A stretch of DNA of 64,000 bases from Chitinophaga rupis (GTDB lineage Bacteria; Bacteroidota; Bacteroidia; Chitinophagales; Chitinophagaceae): NCBI RefSeq assembly GCF_900109685.1, contig NZ_FOBB01000009.1, forward strand, positions 1 to 64,000. The letters are read 5' to 3'. Below are positions 26,658-36,407 of this stretch, one piece after another. Position 1 is the first letter of the stretch. Every line of letters starts with the position of its first letter. A program made the position numbers and the translations under genes. The notes beneath the pieces were generated by a model. The model worked only from the letters and a program-made list of their open reading frames with translations, ran no database searches and was not told the DNA's origin.

Positions 26658-29024
26658 TCATCTCATCATTTTATCATATAAAACGCGGGCCTGCTTATAT
26701 GCCGCTGCAGCGGCAGGGCGTTCGCTTGCGCGGATATTGTTCTGCTTCATTTTCCAGCACTGATCTACTGCTTTTCTGCACCAGGCAGCGCTTTGCGGTA
26801 CACGTACGGGTTGGTGGCCGATGGTAACAAAAACGGGGTTGGTATGCGAGGTATATAGGATGCGTAACGCTATCCAGGCAGATTGATGCGGAGTATAATC
26901 AAACTGTATGTTCTTCCATTCCCCGTCTGCCGTGATCTGCGCGGTATCTACTGTAACGCCGTTCACCACCAGCTCAACACCCACCTGCCGGCTGCTGCCA
27001 ATGCGTGCATGCTCAATATGCCAGTAGGGTGATTGCAAAGGACGGTCTGCTATGTGTTTGCCGGCAGCATTCTGCTGTGCAGGTAACAGCGCGGCCACCT
27101 TAGCGCTGATATGTAAAGCCTGCGGGCTTTGCAGGTTTAGCACGCTGCTGTCTGTACCTGCTTCCAGGCCATTTACCTTAAAGTCAATAATGTGTGAGCG
27201 CCCGTCAGATACATAGCTGCGGCCTTGTTTAAGGGCCTGTACATAACCATCATAGCTTAACGTGCCATTGGGTTTAAAGTAGCTGCGGGCAATGCCTACG
27301 CGCTCATCAAAGATGCAGGGAAAGTCTGTTTCGCCGCTCAGTCTTGTACGGAAGCCGCAGTTCAGGGTATGGTACCACATGTTCAGCTCCCAGGGCACCG
27401 GCGTATCTCCGGCGCTGTAAAGGTCTACCAGGCCCTGTGTTACGGTTACCACGTATTCATTGGCCCCTATGCCATCCATTTTAGGCAGCACATAATTAGG
27501 CAGCTCCTGCGTTGGCTGTGTAGGTTCCAGCCCCCAGCCGGAATGTGCATAGCCGGTAACTGCGTCCTGTTTATGCGCCCATTGTAGTATAGGGGCGGTC
27601 CAGCTGGGCCAGTCTTCAATAATATGGGTACCGGGGTAATCATCTTCCTTTAACCGTAACAGCACCAGGTGGCCGCAGTGGGAGGAGGGGAAGCCGGATA
27701 CCTCTACATCATACCGCATAATATTGGCATCAGTGGAAAGTGTATCTGTTTGGCCGGTAAAATATTGTTTCTGGTGGTACCAGCCCGGACCCCAGGCCAG
27801 TACTGCGGCTACGTTCAGATCTTCGCCCACTACCTGCCGCCACATATCAATGGGCGCTACGCCCTCTGCAGGGCTTTCATAATGGCTGCAGCCGGCTGCA
27901 TGCACATGATGGTCGGCGCTGTACCATCCCAGCTTAGCCATATTGATCCAGCGCTGCAGCTTAAAGGATGTGGTAATGGAATCTTTACCCGATGGTATGA
28001 TCAATTCTTTGGTCTGGCTTTTATATTCAGGCCCGCGGGTGAATGTAACATGGTAGCGGCCAGGGGCCAGCATAATATGCTCACCGCTGCTGCGGTACAC
28101 CTGTGGCTGGAAAAAGAAATCCGGGTACTCGTCATAAGCGGCTACCCGCCGGGAGGGCAGGGGATAGAGGCCAATGAGCGCCTGGGAAGGTTCCTGGTAT
28201 TCATTCTGCGCCAGGCTTAAACGGTAGTTCTCGTCCATATCATAGGGCACACGGTTAATACCATCTGTAATGGTAAAGGATGCCATGGCCGGGCTGCCAT
28301 CTTCATCCTGCACCTGCAGCACCACTTTTACAGCCGGACGTATATTAAACAGCACAGGTATGCTGTTACGGAAACCAATATCCTGTGTACCCTGCCCAAT
28401 ATGAAAGCCCAGGTCGGCCTCCCGGGGGCCGGCCTCTTTGCTGTACACCTGCACTACAGCGTATTCCAGCGGAAAGCCGGATAGGTTGGGCAGCAGGGGC
28501 GGATTGCGGTATAGCTGTAGTTCCAAAAAACGGTTTTGCACCTGGCCGGCGCTCAGCTTGTGAGCCTCCGGCACCGGGCGGTCTGTAAATGTGGCCATGT
28601 ATAAGGCCGGCAAAGCATTGGCGCTGGCTGGTTCCAGCCGGGCAGTAACGCCGGCCTGGTTATGCACTTTTACCAGGAAGCTGGTCCACCCGCCTTGTGT
28701 AAGCACTGCTTTGGCCTGGCCCCGGCTCACTTTTACCCGCGCTTCGGGGTTAATATCCACCATGGCCAGGCAATAAGGGTCTAATATTTTTTGTACCTCT
28801 ATGGCGGTAGCCGGTGTAAGCGCTTTTTGCTGTAAAGCATGCAGCTGCTGTGCTGCTGCCGGCGGCAGGGCGCTGCCCAGAAAAGCCAGGGCCTCCTGCA
28901 GGCGCACAGCCTGCGCCAGTAATGGCTGCGGTGCAACATCTTCAACAATATCTGCTGGCGGTGCTGCTTGTTGGGCAAATAAGCAAAGGGGCAGGCAGCT
29001 GGCTATGAGGAGGAGAACTTTCAT
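26658..29024 (-). CDS. Secreted CehA/McbA-type metallohydrolase (PHP-like)
   Basis: A 788-residue protein. The start at 29024 gives a signal peptide MKVLLLIASCLPLCLFAQ. The C-terminal half carries the PHP-type metal motif WYSADHHVHAAGC (around residue 370) and later GYAHSG, NMWYHTLNCGFR and LSGETDFPCIFD, as in the CehA/McbA family that includes carbaryl hydrolases. The N-terminal half is beta-rich. Real substrates of Bacteroidota members are unknown. It diverges from the PfkB kinase gene. Confidence 0.75.
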   Translation of the reverse strand: MKVLLLIASCLPLCLFAQQAAPPADIVEDVAPQPLLAQAVRLQEALAFLGSALPPAAAQQLHALQQKALTPATAIEVQKILDPYCLAMVDINPEARVKVSRGQAKAVLTQGGWTSFLVKVHNQAGVTARLEPASANALPALYMATFTDRPVPEAHKLSAGQVQNRFLELQLYRNPPLLPNLSGFPLEYAVVQVYSKEAGPREADLGFHIGQGTQDIGFRNSIPVLFNIRPAVKVVLQVQDEDGSPAMASFTITDGINRVPYDMDENYRLSLAQNEYQEPSQALIGLYPLPSRRVAAYDEYPDFFFQPQVYRSSGEHIMLAPGRYHVTFTRGPEYKSQTKELIIPSGKDSITTSFKLQRWINMAKLGWYSADHHVHAAGCSHYESPAEGVAPIDMWRQVVGEDLNVAAVLAWGPGWYHQKQYFTGQTDTLSTDANIMRYDVEVSGFPSSHCGHLVLLRLKEDDYPGTHIIEDWPSWTAPILQWAHKQDAVTGYAHSGWGLEPTQPTQELPNYVLPKMDGIGANEYVVTVTQGLVDLYSAGDTPVPWELNMWYHTLNCGFRTRLSGETDFPCIFDERVGIARSYFKPNGTLSYDGYVQALKQGRSYVSDGRSHIIDFKVNGLEAGTDSSVLNLQSPQALHISAKVAALLPAQQNAAGKHIADRPLQSPYWHIEHARIGSSRQVGVELVVNGVTVDTAQITADGEWKNIQFDYTPHQSAWIALRILYTSHTNPVFVTIGHQPVRVPQSAAWCRKAVDQCWKMKQNNIRASERPAAAAAYKQARVLYDKMMR

Positions 29025-29138
29025 AATGGAAGTGGTTACGCTTACCAAAAATGGCGAAAAAAGGCCGTAAAGTCAAGATGGAGCGGGCAGCTAAATAATT
29101 GGTTACGTTACAATTATATTTCTTTCATCATATTAATA

Positions 29139-29169
29139 TTGGCAATCAAGCTGTCTTTAGCTACTTTTG
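29139..29169 (+). promoter_or_regulatory. Bacteroidota promoter of the PfkB-like gene
   Basis: TTG (29139-29141), 20 bp, then TACTTTTG (29162-29169), matching the -33/-7 consensus and spacing. An in-frame TTG overlaps the -7 box, so the ATG at 29215 is the true start. Confidence 0.7.
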
Positions 29170-29214
29170 TGCATTGCAAAAAACAAACTGTCAAATCTTC
29201 TCATACCGTCACAC

Positions 29215-30108
29215 ATGTACGATATCTGTTGCGTAGGCCATATCACCTTAGATAAAGTAGTTACCACCAAGTCCGTAGTGCATATGTCCGGCGGCACTTC
29301 CTTTTACTTTTCCAATGCCATCCGTAATATGGATGTTAAATACACCCTGGTTACCGGGCTGGCGGAAAGTGAAATGCATGTGGTAGAGGAACTGCGGGCT
29401 AAAGGCATTGAAGTGTTTGTAACGCCCAGCGCACATACGGTATATTTTGAGAATATTTATCCTGAGAACCAGGATCACCGCACCCAGCGCGTGTTACAGA
29501 AAGCAGATCCGTTTACGGTAGAACAGCTTTCTGCCGTGCATGCCAGGTATTATCACCTGGGGCCTTTACTGGCCGATGATATGCCGGTAGCGCTGATAAA
29601 AGCCCTTTCTGAAAGAGGTAAAATATCCCTGGATGCACAGGGCTACCTGCGTAAGGTAGAGAACAGGAATGTAATACCCATTGACTGGCCGGCAAAAAAA
29701 GAAGCTTTACAGTACATAGATATTTTAAAGGCCAATGAGCATGAAATGGAAGTGCTCACCGGCCATAAAACCGTGCCTGAAGCCGCCCGTGTACTTGCCG
29801 GCTGGGGTGTAAAGGAAGTAGTGATAACTCTGGGCAGCATGGGTTCTGTGATATATCATAACAACACGTTTTACCATATTCCCGCATACAGCCCTACCAC
29901 GGTAATAGATGCTACCGGTTGCGGGGATACCTACATGGCAGGTTATTTATACCAGCGCAGCAAAGGCGCCGGTTTTAAGGAAGCAGGCGAGTTTGCCGCT
30001 GCTATGGCTACTTTAAAAATTGAATCCTCCGGCCCCTTTACCGGTACCCCGGAAGATGTGGAAGCCCTGCTGGCCAACAGCCAGGAGCGCGTAATTGCCG
30101 CCCGCTAA
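29215..30108 (+). CDS. PfkB-family sugar kinase
   Basis: A 297-residue ribokinase/PfkB-type kinase. It starts YDICCVGHITLDKVV, keeps SGGTSFYFSNAIRNM (sugar-binding loop) and ends with the catalytic anion-hole motif DATGCGDTYMAGYLY, where the last Asp is the base. ATP-dependent phosphorylation of a sugar or nucleoside hydroxyl is expected; the sequence resembles inositol/ribokinase-like members but the substrate cannot be fixed. Monocistronic with a clear promoter; neighbours give no pathway. Confidence 0.85.
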   Translation: MYDICCVGHITLDKVVTTKSVVHMSGGTSFYFSNAIRNMDVKYTLVTGLAESEMHVVEELRAKGIEVFVTPSAHTVYFENIYPENQDHRTQRVLQKADPFTVEQLSAVHARYYHLGPLLADDMPVALIKALSERGKISLDAQGYLRKVENRNVIPIDWPAKKEALQYIDILKANEHEMEVLTGHKTVPEAARVLAGWGVKEVVITLGSMGSVIYHNNTFYHIPAYSPTTVIDATGCGDTYMAGYLYQRSKGAGFKEAGEFAAAMATLKIESSGPFTGTPEDVEALLANSQERVIAAR

Positions 30109-30302
30109 TATTCCCTTTTACAGCATCTTTTACAGCAGTTTTGCCATGCAACCTTTGGGGCGGGGAACCGTCTTTTTAATAAAGCTTGTTATGCCACGCA
30201 TACTGCATATGTACCAGAACTCCATACTGGAAGTGGCTAAATAGCCGGGATCTCCCCCTTCATAAGTCGTAGTTACACCCCGTCCCTTGTACGGACAGTG
30301 CG

Positions 30303-30310
30303 TATTTTTG
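30303..30310 (+). promoter_or_regulatory. TAnnTTTG -7 box for the pentapeptide-like gene
   Basis: TATTTTTG lies 21 bp before the ATG at 30332. Confidence 0.5.
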
Positions 30311-30331
30311 GCAAACCAAAAATGAACATCC

Positions 30332-30742
30332 ATGCAAAATATCACCATCACCCAAACAGATAAGCTGCTGGAATTAAAGGAAGGCTGTATGGAGGAAGTA
30401 AAGTTCCTGAACGCCCGTGTGAACAAGCTGCTGTTTAATGATGTAGGCCTGCCCGGCGCTAAGATCGTCAATGCCAATTTAAGCGACCTGGAAATTGAAG
30501 GCGCACAATTAGGCGGCGCCTATATACACAATATAGGCATGCCGCCCAAAGGCCATCCTTTCTATGACCCTGCTGCCAAACAACGCCCCCTGAAGTTTGA
30601 GGACTGTTACCTGGCCGGCAGCGAGATCATTAACTGCAACCTGCAGGATGTGCAGCTACGCGACTGTGATACGCAGGGCATGACCATCAACGGCATACCT
30701 GTGCAGGAGCTGCTGGCTGCTTACGAAAAACAGAAAGCCTAG
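30332..30742 (+). CDS. Small pentapeptide-repeat-like protein
   Basis: This 136-residue cytosolic protein shows a loose A(D/N)LXX-type pattern: AKIVNANLSDLEIEGAQLGG (43-62) and, later, CYLAGSEIINCNLQDVQLRDCD. That suggests a short right-handed quadrilateral beta-helix. Pentapeptide proteins mimic or bind other macromolecules; no partner can be named. It converges on the DUF3817-like gene, overlapping its stop by 4 bp. Confidence 0.65.
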   Translation: MQNITITQTDKLLELKEGCMEEVKFLNARVNKLLFNDVGLPGAKIVNANLSDLEIEGAQLGGAYIHNIGMPPKGHPFYDPAAKQRPLKFEDCYLAGSEIINCNLQDVQLRDCDTQGMTINGIPVQELLAAYEKQKA

Positions 30743-31047
30743 ATCACCGGCGGCAGTTTGGATAATATCTTACGGTCAATGTAAAACGTGCCAAAGGGTA
30801 TGATGCAGGCCAGCAGCACTTTCCAGGTAGTGGTGCGGAACTCCCATTTGTAGGCAATGCCCACGCTGAGCGTATTAAGCACAAAGAACAGGAACAGCAG
30901 CCCGTGAATGGGCCCCATGGTTTTTACCAGGGCAGGATTGCCGTACGCATACTTCAGCGGTACGCCTATAAATACCAATACCAGCAGAGAGATACCTTCC
31001 AGGAAAGCAATAATGCGCAGCCTTCCGAGTTTTGTTCTTAACAGCAT
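30739..31047 (-). CDS. DUF3817-like integral membrane protein
   Basis: This 102-residue protein has three membrane segments and the DUF3817 signature RLRIIAFLEGISLLVLVFIG and GNPALVKTMGPIHGLLFLFF. The frame is open further upstream, but the ATG at 31047 gives the family's usual N-terminus and lies 2 bp after the stop of the preceding membrane protein. Function unknown. Confidence 0.8.
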   Translation of the reverse strand: MLLRTKLGRLRIIAFLEGISLLVLVFIGVPLKYAYGNPALVKTMGPIHGLLFLFFVLNTLSVGIAYKWEFRTTTWKVLLACIIPFGTFYIDRKILSKLPPVI

Positions 31048-31049
31048 AA

Positions 31050-31514
31050 TTAAAATGTTCTGAGATAAGGCCGCTGCGCTAATGGCGAAAACGGCCAGGG
31101 TATAGCAATAAAAATAATCAGCAGGGCCAGCGCAAACCATAAGGTCATGGTTTGGAACTTAGCCGCAGGTGTATCTTTCCGTTTAGCTACAGAGGAGCCG
31201 ATGGTAATGCAAACAACCGCCAGTGTCATAAGGATGATATGGATTAGCCCAAAGAACAGGAATTCAAAATGCTGGATAGCCTCATGGTAATGCGATCTGA
31301 AATAGGCTATAAACGGGCTGTTGAAGTACAGCACATAGCCAATGGCCAGCTGTATATGCGCTACAGTAGCCGTTGCATGACGTATGGAATTATCTGTCGC
31401 GGTAAAGGACGTTTTACCGGCCCAGCCTTTTATGCTTCTCAGCAGGGCATATACTAAGCTCCCCAGCACCAGCCAGCGTACAACAGAATGAAAGAATAAC
31501 AGGTACGGATACAT
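31050..31514 (-). CDS. Four-helix membrane protein, unknown function
   Basis: A 154-residue protein with four hydrophobic segments and scattered histidines (SVVRWLV, HATATVAHIQLAIGYVLY, HYHEAIQHFEFLFFGLIHIILM). The histidines in the helices recall cytochrome b561-like heme ligands, but no family is certain. The start at 31514 (MYPYLLFFHS) is preferred over an ATG two codons earlier. It is tightly linked to the DUF3817-like gene and lies 60 bp after an AraC gene. Confidence 0.6.
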   Translation of the reverse strand: MYPYLLFFHSVVRWLVLGSLVYALLRSIKGWAGKTSFTATDNSIRHATATVAHIQLAIGYVLYFNSPFIAYFRSHYHEAIQHFEFLFFGLIHIILMTLAVVCITIGSSVAKRKDTPAAKFQTMTLWFALALLIIFIAIPWPFSPLAQRPYLRTF

Positions 31515-31574
31515 GCACAATATTTATGCAGCAAAGTTCCTGTTTAGCGCCGCCTGCTGTTAGGACGAATGCTG

Positions 31575-32492
31575 TTAATTACAGGACTTTTCAATCACCC
31601 TGCGGAACTGCGTGGGCGTGCAGCCTTCATACTTCTTAAACAGGCGGGTAAAGTAAGAGGGATCATCCAGCCCTACGGCGGTAGCTACTTCCTGCACACT
31701 CATTTCACTTTGGTTAAACAACACTTTTGCCTCCAGGATAATAGCCTCATCTATCCATTTGGTGGGGCTTTGCCCCGTAATGGCCTTTACGGTTTTATTA
31801 AGGTGGTTGGGGCTAATGTGCAGCAGCGCGGCATAATCCGTAACCCGGTGTGTATGGCGGATGTGGGTAAAGATCAGCTCTTTGAACTTCCGGGTAATAT
31901 GCAGGGCGGCCCCGGGCAACTCGTTATTCACCGGCTGGTAGGCGCGGTTCACCTCGCACAGCAGGGTGGTTAAATAAGTTTGAATAATGTCCGGGTGCTG
32001 CAGGCCGTGCTGGATATAGTCCAGCAGCAGGCGCTCAAAAAGCTGCAGCACAAATTGAACGGTGACTGCAGGCAGCTGTATCAAAGGATTACCCCATACT
32101 TTCAGAAATTCAAAAGCCTGTAGCACAGCGGTTTTACCATAAGGGCCGGTAAGCGTGTCGTTATGGAAGTTGCAAAGGAAACCGGTATTTACATCGCCGG
32201 GCTGAAAGGAAAATACCTGCCCGGCAGGTACAAACAATATTTCATTGGGATGCAGGGTATATTCCCGGCTGCCTATTTTCATAACCGCTTCACCGGAGGT
32301 AAGGAATAAGCAGCTGTGTGTAGTAGCGCGGCTGGCAGCTACAGGGCGCTGCACCAGCCGGTACATTTCTTCTATCTTCACAATAAAGAACTTATCGATG
32401 CCGGGCTGCAGCATTTTGTCCAGCTCCTGTTTAGGCTGCATATAGGCGGCTGTAAATGCCGGCGGATCATATACTTTAATAGACTTTGTCAT
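31575..32492 (-). CDS. AraC-family transcriptional regulator
   Basis: A 305-residue regulator with an N-terminal cupin-like sensor (LHPNEILFVPAGQVFSF) and a C-terminal double HTH (HRVTDYAALLHISPNHLNKTVKAITGQSP, then SVQEVATAVGLDDPSYFTRLFKKYEGCTPTQFR). Members of this type sense small ligands, often sugars. It is upstream of the two small membrane proteins on the same strand and may control them. Confidence 0.88.
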   Translation of the reverse strand: MTKSIKVYDPPAFTAAYMQPKQELDKMLQPGIDKFFIVKIEEMYRLVQRPVAASRATTHSCLFLTSGEAVMKIGSREYTLHPNEILFVPAGQVFSFQPGDVNTGFLCNFHNDTLTGPYGKTAVLQAFEFLKVWGNPLIQLPAVTVQFVLQLFERLLLDYIQHGLQHPDIIQTYLTTLLCEVNRAYQPVNNELPGAALHITRKFKELIFTHIRHTHRVTDYAALLHISPNHLNKTVKAITGQSPTKWIDEAIILEAKVLFNQSEMSVQEVATAVGLDDPSYFTRLFKKYEGCTPTQFRRVIEKSCN

Positions 32493-32554
32493 AGTACTGT
32501 AGGAATACTAAAACTGATGACGATTGAGCAGGATGGTTTATTTTAGTACTACCA

Positions 32555-32592
32555 TAAAAAAAAGTTCCGCAGAAGTTACCTCCTGCGGAACT
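32555..32592 (-). terminator. Terminator of the GH78-type gene
   Basis: AGTTCCGCAG (32563-32572) and CTGCGGAACT (32583-32592) form a perfect 10-bp stem, followed on the minus strand by eight T residues. Confidence 0.9.
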
Positions 32593-32607
32593 CTTGCATG
32601 ATCTTAC

Positions 32608-35600
32608 CTAGTATTTTACAATCTTTTTACTAAGCACCTGCTTTCCAATTGTTACATTGATAATATAAACGCCCGCCGGCAATGCAGATAAATTAAACTG
32701 CTGGCCGCTAAAGATGCGCTGTGCCGGAGCAACTGCTGTACCGGAAGCTGTATAGATCCGTAGATAGAGTCTCTCTTCTTTTGCATGAGCAACTTTTACG
32801 GTCATCATATTGGTAACCGGATTAGGATCCACTGTAAGCGCCACATCCGTTGCAGCTATTTTAGCAGCAGCAGCTGCTGCCGTGAAACTCCACTGGCCAT
32901 TCACCTGCCCTACATTCGACCACTGATGTACCAACCCTCCACCGGAAACACCATTCACCTGGAGTACTTTCGCACTATGCTTTGCTATGATCTTGTAATA
33001 TCCATCGCCGGTAGCAACGATGATAAAGTTCTGATGATACTCAGCAGGGTCATGATAGGGGTACTGGATCACATTGGCCCCATTTGCAAGGGAAACGCCC
33101 TGAACATCCAGAGATTTACCGCTATGTTTTGCAATCATCTTATAGTTACCGTCTCCCAGATGCGTAAGAATAAACTGCTGGTTGGCGTTCCCGTTATATT
33201 CTGAATGAATTATACTGGTATTGTCAGCTGTGGATGCGCCGCTTACATCCATCATTAAACCGCTTGCCCGGTTGCGTATAAAATAGGTGCCGGATAAATT
33301 AGTAACCCCATTAGTAAGCACCCGAATGGAAGTGGTTTTATCATGCAGCGGCGACCAGGTAATACAATTGTTATTAGCGGTTAAAGTCTCCGTTTGACCT
33401 GTGAAATTATCATCCGCATACAGGATCACTTTATAACCTTCAGCAATTGCCAGGGAAGAGATGGCGTCGTCACTGATGCCCTTTGCCTGCATTTGTGCAA
33501 GGGTGTAATTGCCTACTCCCAGGCTAACTGCAGTGCCGCTGTAATTACAATCCATATAAGCGATCACCGGGTCCGTTGTGCTGAATGGTAAAGCCGTGAA
33601 CTCCCAGCTTCCCGCTGCAACTTTAAACTGTACATACTTACCATCTTCCTGGTAAAAAGTAATACCACTGACACCGCCTAAGAAAGTGCCATTCTTCCAG
33701 ATGGTAGTATTGCCTGCTTTAATTTCTGAAGTAAGGGTGGAAAGCACTTCTTTGGGAATACCCACAATCGCAGTAGTGCCCGCAGGAGAGGTGAGCGTTT
33801 GCGTAAAAGAAGCACTACCTGCAGAGAACCCGGCCGCAATATTCCCTTTCACAGTAGGGATCACGCCGGAAAACTGCGTAACACCGCCCGGCTGTGGTAA
33901 AAATGTAAATTCTGCAAATGCTGCCTTTGTGGGCCGCACACCTAACATATAAGCACCCATCAGGTATAAGGGTCCTGCGGACCATGCATGGTTATTACTG
34001 CTGTAGCCCGCATTGCTGTTGCTCTCTGTAAAATCTTCCCAGAGGGTGGATGACCAGCTATTGATCATGCCATTATACCTGTTTTTCATTCTTGTAACAG
34101 CAGCATTGCCATCCAGCATAAACAATGCCTGTTCAATGTACATTTCCTGGTAGGGGCCTGCATCATTCCTGTTCTTCAGCACACTGAGAATGCCTGCTTT
34201 CTGCGTATCGTCCGCAACACCGGAAAGCAATGCCCAGGCGTTACTCCTGTCATCAATTGTGGCCGACTGATTACTGAATACATAGGCACGGGAAGCGCTA
34301 TTCCAGAAATAGGCATTGAAGTGAGTCTTTACCTGCGTCAGCAAGCCCTGATAATAAGTAGCATCAGCAGCCTGCCCCAGCAGGTTGGCAGTATTAATGG
34401 CTGTTTCAAGTACGGAAATGTAAAGTGCATTAAAGATGGTATTGGCGCTTCCGGTATTGAGCGCTCCTAAATTAGATCCCCAGTCGATCCAGTTCCACGA
34501 TCCATCATTCTGTAAAATGAGCATGCCATCTGCGTTACAACTGGCTGCACAGAACTGAACGTATTTTTTTATCTGCGGATAGAGCTCCTGTAGTAAGGCT
34601 TTGTCTCCGCTGTACATATAATATTTCCATAGCATGGCTACGGCAGCAAGGTTTTGATCCGGCAGGTGGAAGCTGGTGCCGGGCGCTGTTGTATAGAGGG
34701 AGCCATTTCCCTTTTGTGTATACATCAGCTCGCGGAAAGCTTTGCGGGTTAGCTTATTTACGCTGGTATCATACAGGTAGCATGAATAAAGGATCTGCTC
34801 AGATACATCTCCCCACCACTGCCCGCGCTCACGGTCCGGACAGTCATAATACTGATCGCGCATACATACCCTGGAAGTATTTTTCGACTTCGTCCATAGG
34901 GTGTTCAACGATGCATCGGAAGAAGTGAACTGGCCTATGATATCCGCATTGTAGCTTGTTTCTCTATACTTCAAACCAAGGATCTGCACTGTTCCGGTAA
35001 CATTTGTAAACTCATAGGTAACGGTATGATCACTGGAATTTTGCCAGGCAAAACATTCAAATTCCTGGTCGCCGGCTTTCGTAATGTACTCCTGCCAGTA
35101 GTGCCTGTTCACAATAATTTTGATCTTCACGCCTGCAGGTGCATTTACATGCAGGTATGGACGTAGCTGAATATTAGTACCTACTGTTCCGGTAATAGAG
35201 GTATTGGCTGTAATAGCAGCAGGTATTGCGTTCTGATAATTGCTAAGCGCATACTCTTTCCAGAAGGGAATGCCGCGTGGCACAAGCTTGTTCCATGGCG
35301 CAATGGGAGGGAGCCCCTTTTTCACAGCAGCGGTCCAGGATGCATCATTATAGGCCGCTGTAGTCCAGCCGCTCAGCTCATTAGCGGCATTATAGGAAAC
35401 AGGGAATGCGATCCACTTATAATCCTGCCCGTTCAGAATGAGCTGCGTGGTAGCGCCAAAGGAGGGATGCACTTTATACTTCCAGGTATCATCAGACACC
35501 AGCACAGAGCCTGCATCAAATAATAAGCCGCCATTGCCCACAGCGCGCTGCGTGTAACCATTCTGCCCGCCTTTATACCATACCAGTACTGCAATGGTGT

Positions 35601-36201
35601 TCTCGCCGGCCTGCAGGTACGGCGCTAGGTCTATTTCATCATAATAGGTGTTCACCAGGTCCGGGCGGAGATCCAGTCCGCCGTCTTTCACTACCAGCTG
35701 GTTATTTACATACAGCCAGTACTTGTTCTCCGCTGCAATTTTAGTGATGGCAGCAGCCGGCTTCGTGGATAAGGTGATCTTTTTACGGAAAGCGATCCAG
35801 GTATTGGCAGGTCCTGCGGCAGAAGACCAGATCCAGTTAGCCGTTCCCGTGGAAGGGGGAATAAGGCTCACGATAAAAGAGGTTACCTGGTCATTCCATT
35901 CAGTACCGATCCAGGTTGAGGATGCTGTGGCCGTAAAACTTTTACCGGTAAAATTGTCATCTGCATAAAAAGTTACCTGGTACCCGGAAGGTACGGTAAA
36001 GGAAGAAACCGCGTCATCCGGGAACCCGGCTGCATTCATATCAGCAAGCCTGTAATTACCAACGGGGAACGACACGGCAGTTCCGCCATAATTGATGTCG
36101 GTGTAAAGTACTGCCTGGGCACTGGTAAGGTGGATCCCGGACAACATACAGATCAGCAGGAACAAGTAATTCCTTACAAGTGAAAGTGTTGTGTGTTTCA
36201 T
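32608..36201 (-). CDS. Secreted GH78-type alpha-L-rhamnosidase with crystallin-like, ricin-type and Por-tail domains
   Basis: A 1197-residue exported enzyme. After a signal peptide (to about 29) comes a beta/gamma-crystallin-like domain (32-113), then a rhamnosidase N-terminal jelly roll (WIWSSAAGPANTW). The (alpha/alpha)6 catalytic core lies about 415-770 with CPDRERGQWWGDVSEQ (near 450), the GH78 acidic motif. A second crystallin-like domain follows (about 877-960), then a ricin-type lectin (about 969-1110; YFIRNRASGLMMDVSG) and a type IX secretion sorting domain (PNPVTNMMTVKV...GVYIINV, 1117-1197). It should release L-rhamnose at the cell surface or outside. The divergent AraC gene may regulate it. 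Confidence 0.88.
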   Translation of the reverse strand: MKHTTLSLVRNYLFLLICMLSGIHLTSAQAVLYTDINYGGTAVSFPVGNYRLADMNAAGFPDDAVSSFTVPSGYQVTFYADDNFTGKSFTATASSTWIGTEWNDQVTSFIVSLIPPSTGTANWIWSSAAGPANTWIAFRKKITLSTKPAAAITKIAAENKYWLYVNNQLVVKDGGLDLRPDLVNTYYDEIDLAPYLQAGENTIAVLVWYKGGQNGYTQRAVGNGGLLFDAGSVLVSDDTWKYKVHPSFGATTQLILNGQDYKWIAFPVSYNAANELSGWTTAAYNDASWTAAVKKGLPPIAPWNKLVPRGIPFWKEYALSNYQNAIPAAITANTSITGTVGTNIQLRPYLHVNAPAGVKIKIIVNRHYWQEYITKAGDQEFECFAWQNSSDHTVTYEFTNVTGTVQILGLKYRETSYNADIIGQFTSSDASLNTLWTKSKNTSRVCMRDQYYDCPDRERGQWWGDVSEQILYSCYLYDTSVNKLTRKAFRELMYTQKGNGSLYTTAPGTSFHLPDQNLAAVAMLWKYYMYSGDKALLQELYPQIKKYVQFCAASCNADGMLILQNDGSWNWIDWGSNLGALNTGSANTIFNALYISVLETAINTANLLGQAADATYYQGLLTQVKTHFNAYFWNSASRAYVFSNQSATIDDRSNAWALLSGVADDTQKAGILSVLKNRNDAGPYQEMYIEQALFMLDGNAAVTRMKNRYNGMINSWSSTLWEDFTESNSNAGYSSNNHAWSAGPLYLMGAYMLGVRPTKAAFAEFTFLPQPGGVTQFSGVIPTVKGNIAAGFSAGSASFTQTLTSPAGTTAIVGIPKEVLSTLTSEIKAGNTTIWKNGTFLGGVSGITFYQEDGKYVQFKVAAGSWEFTALPFSTTDPVIAYMDCNYSGTAVSLGVGNYTLAQMQAKGISDDAISSLAIAEGYKVILYADDNFTGQTETLTANNNCITWSPLHDKTTSIRVLTNGVTNLSGTYFIRNRASGLMMDVSGASTADNTSIIHSEYNGNANQQFILTHLGDGNYKMIAKHSGKSLDVQGVSLANGANVIQYPYHDPAEYHQNFIIVATGDGYYKIIAKHSAKVLQVNGVSGGGLVHQWSNVGQVNGQWSFTAAAAAAKIAATDVALTVDPNPVTNMMTVKVAHAKEERLYLRIYTASGTAVAPAQRIFSGQQFNLSALPAGVYIINVTIGKQVLSKKIVKY

Positions 36202-36407
36202 GGGTTTGAAAATTGAGGGTTTGATGGTATGGGAAAAGAGATATGGACTGCAACGTGGATTACAGCTTTACAGGTTAAAATTTGATTGCCTCAGAAATTT
36301 AAAAAGAATAAATGGATCAACTGTCCCTTGGTGTCTAATTCATAACTTTATGTCTTTGACCCAGGAACGTTTATATAACCCATTGAGGACCTTATAGTAA
36401 TTTTTTT

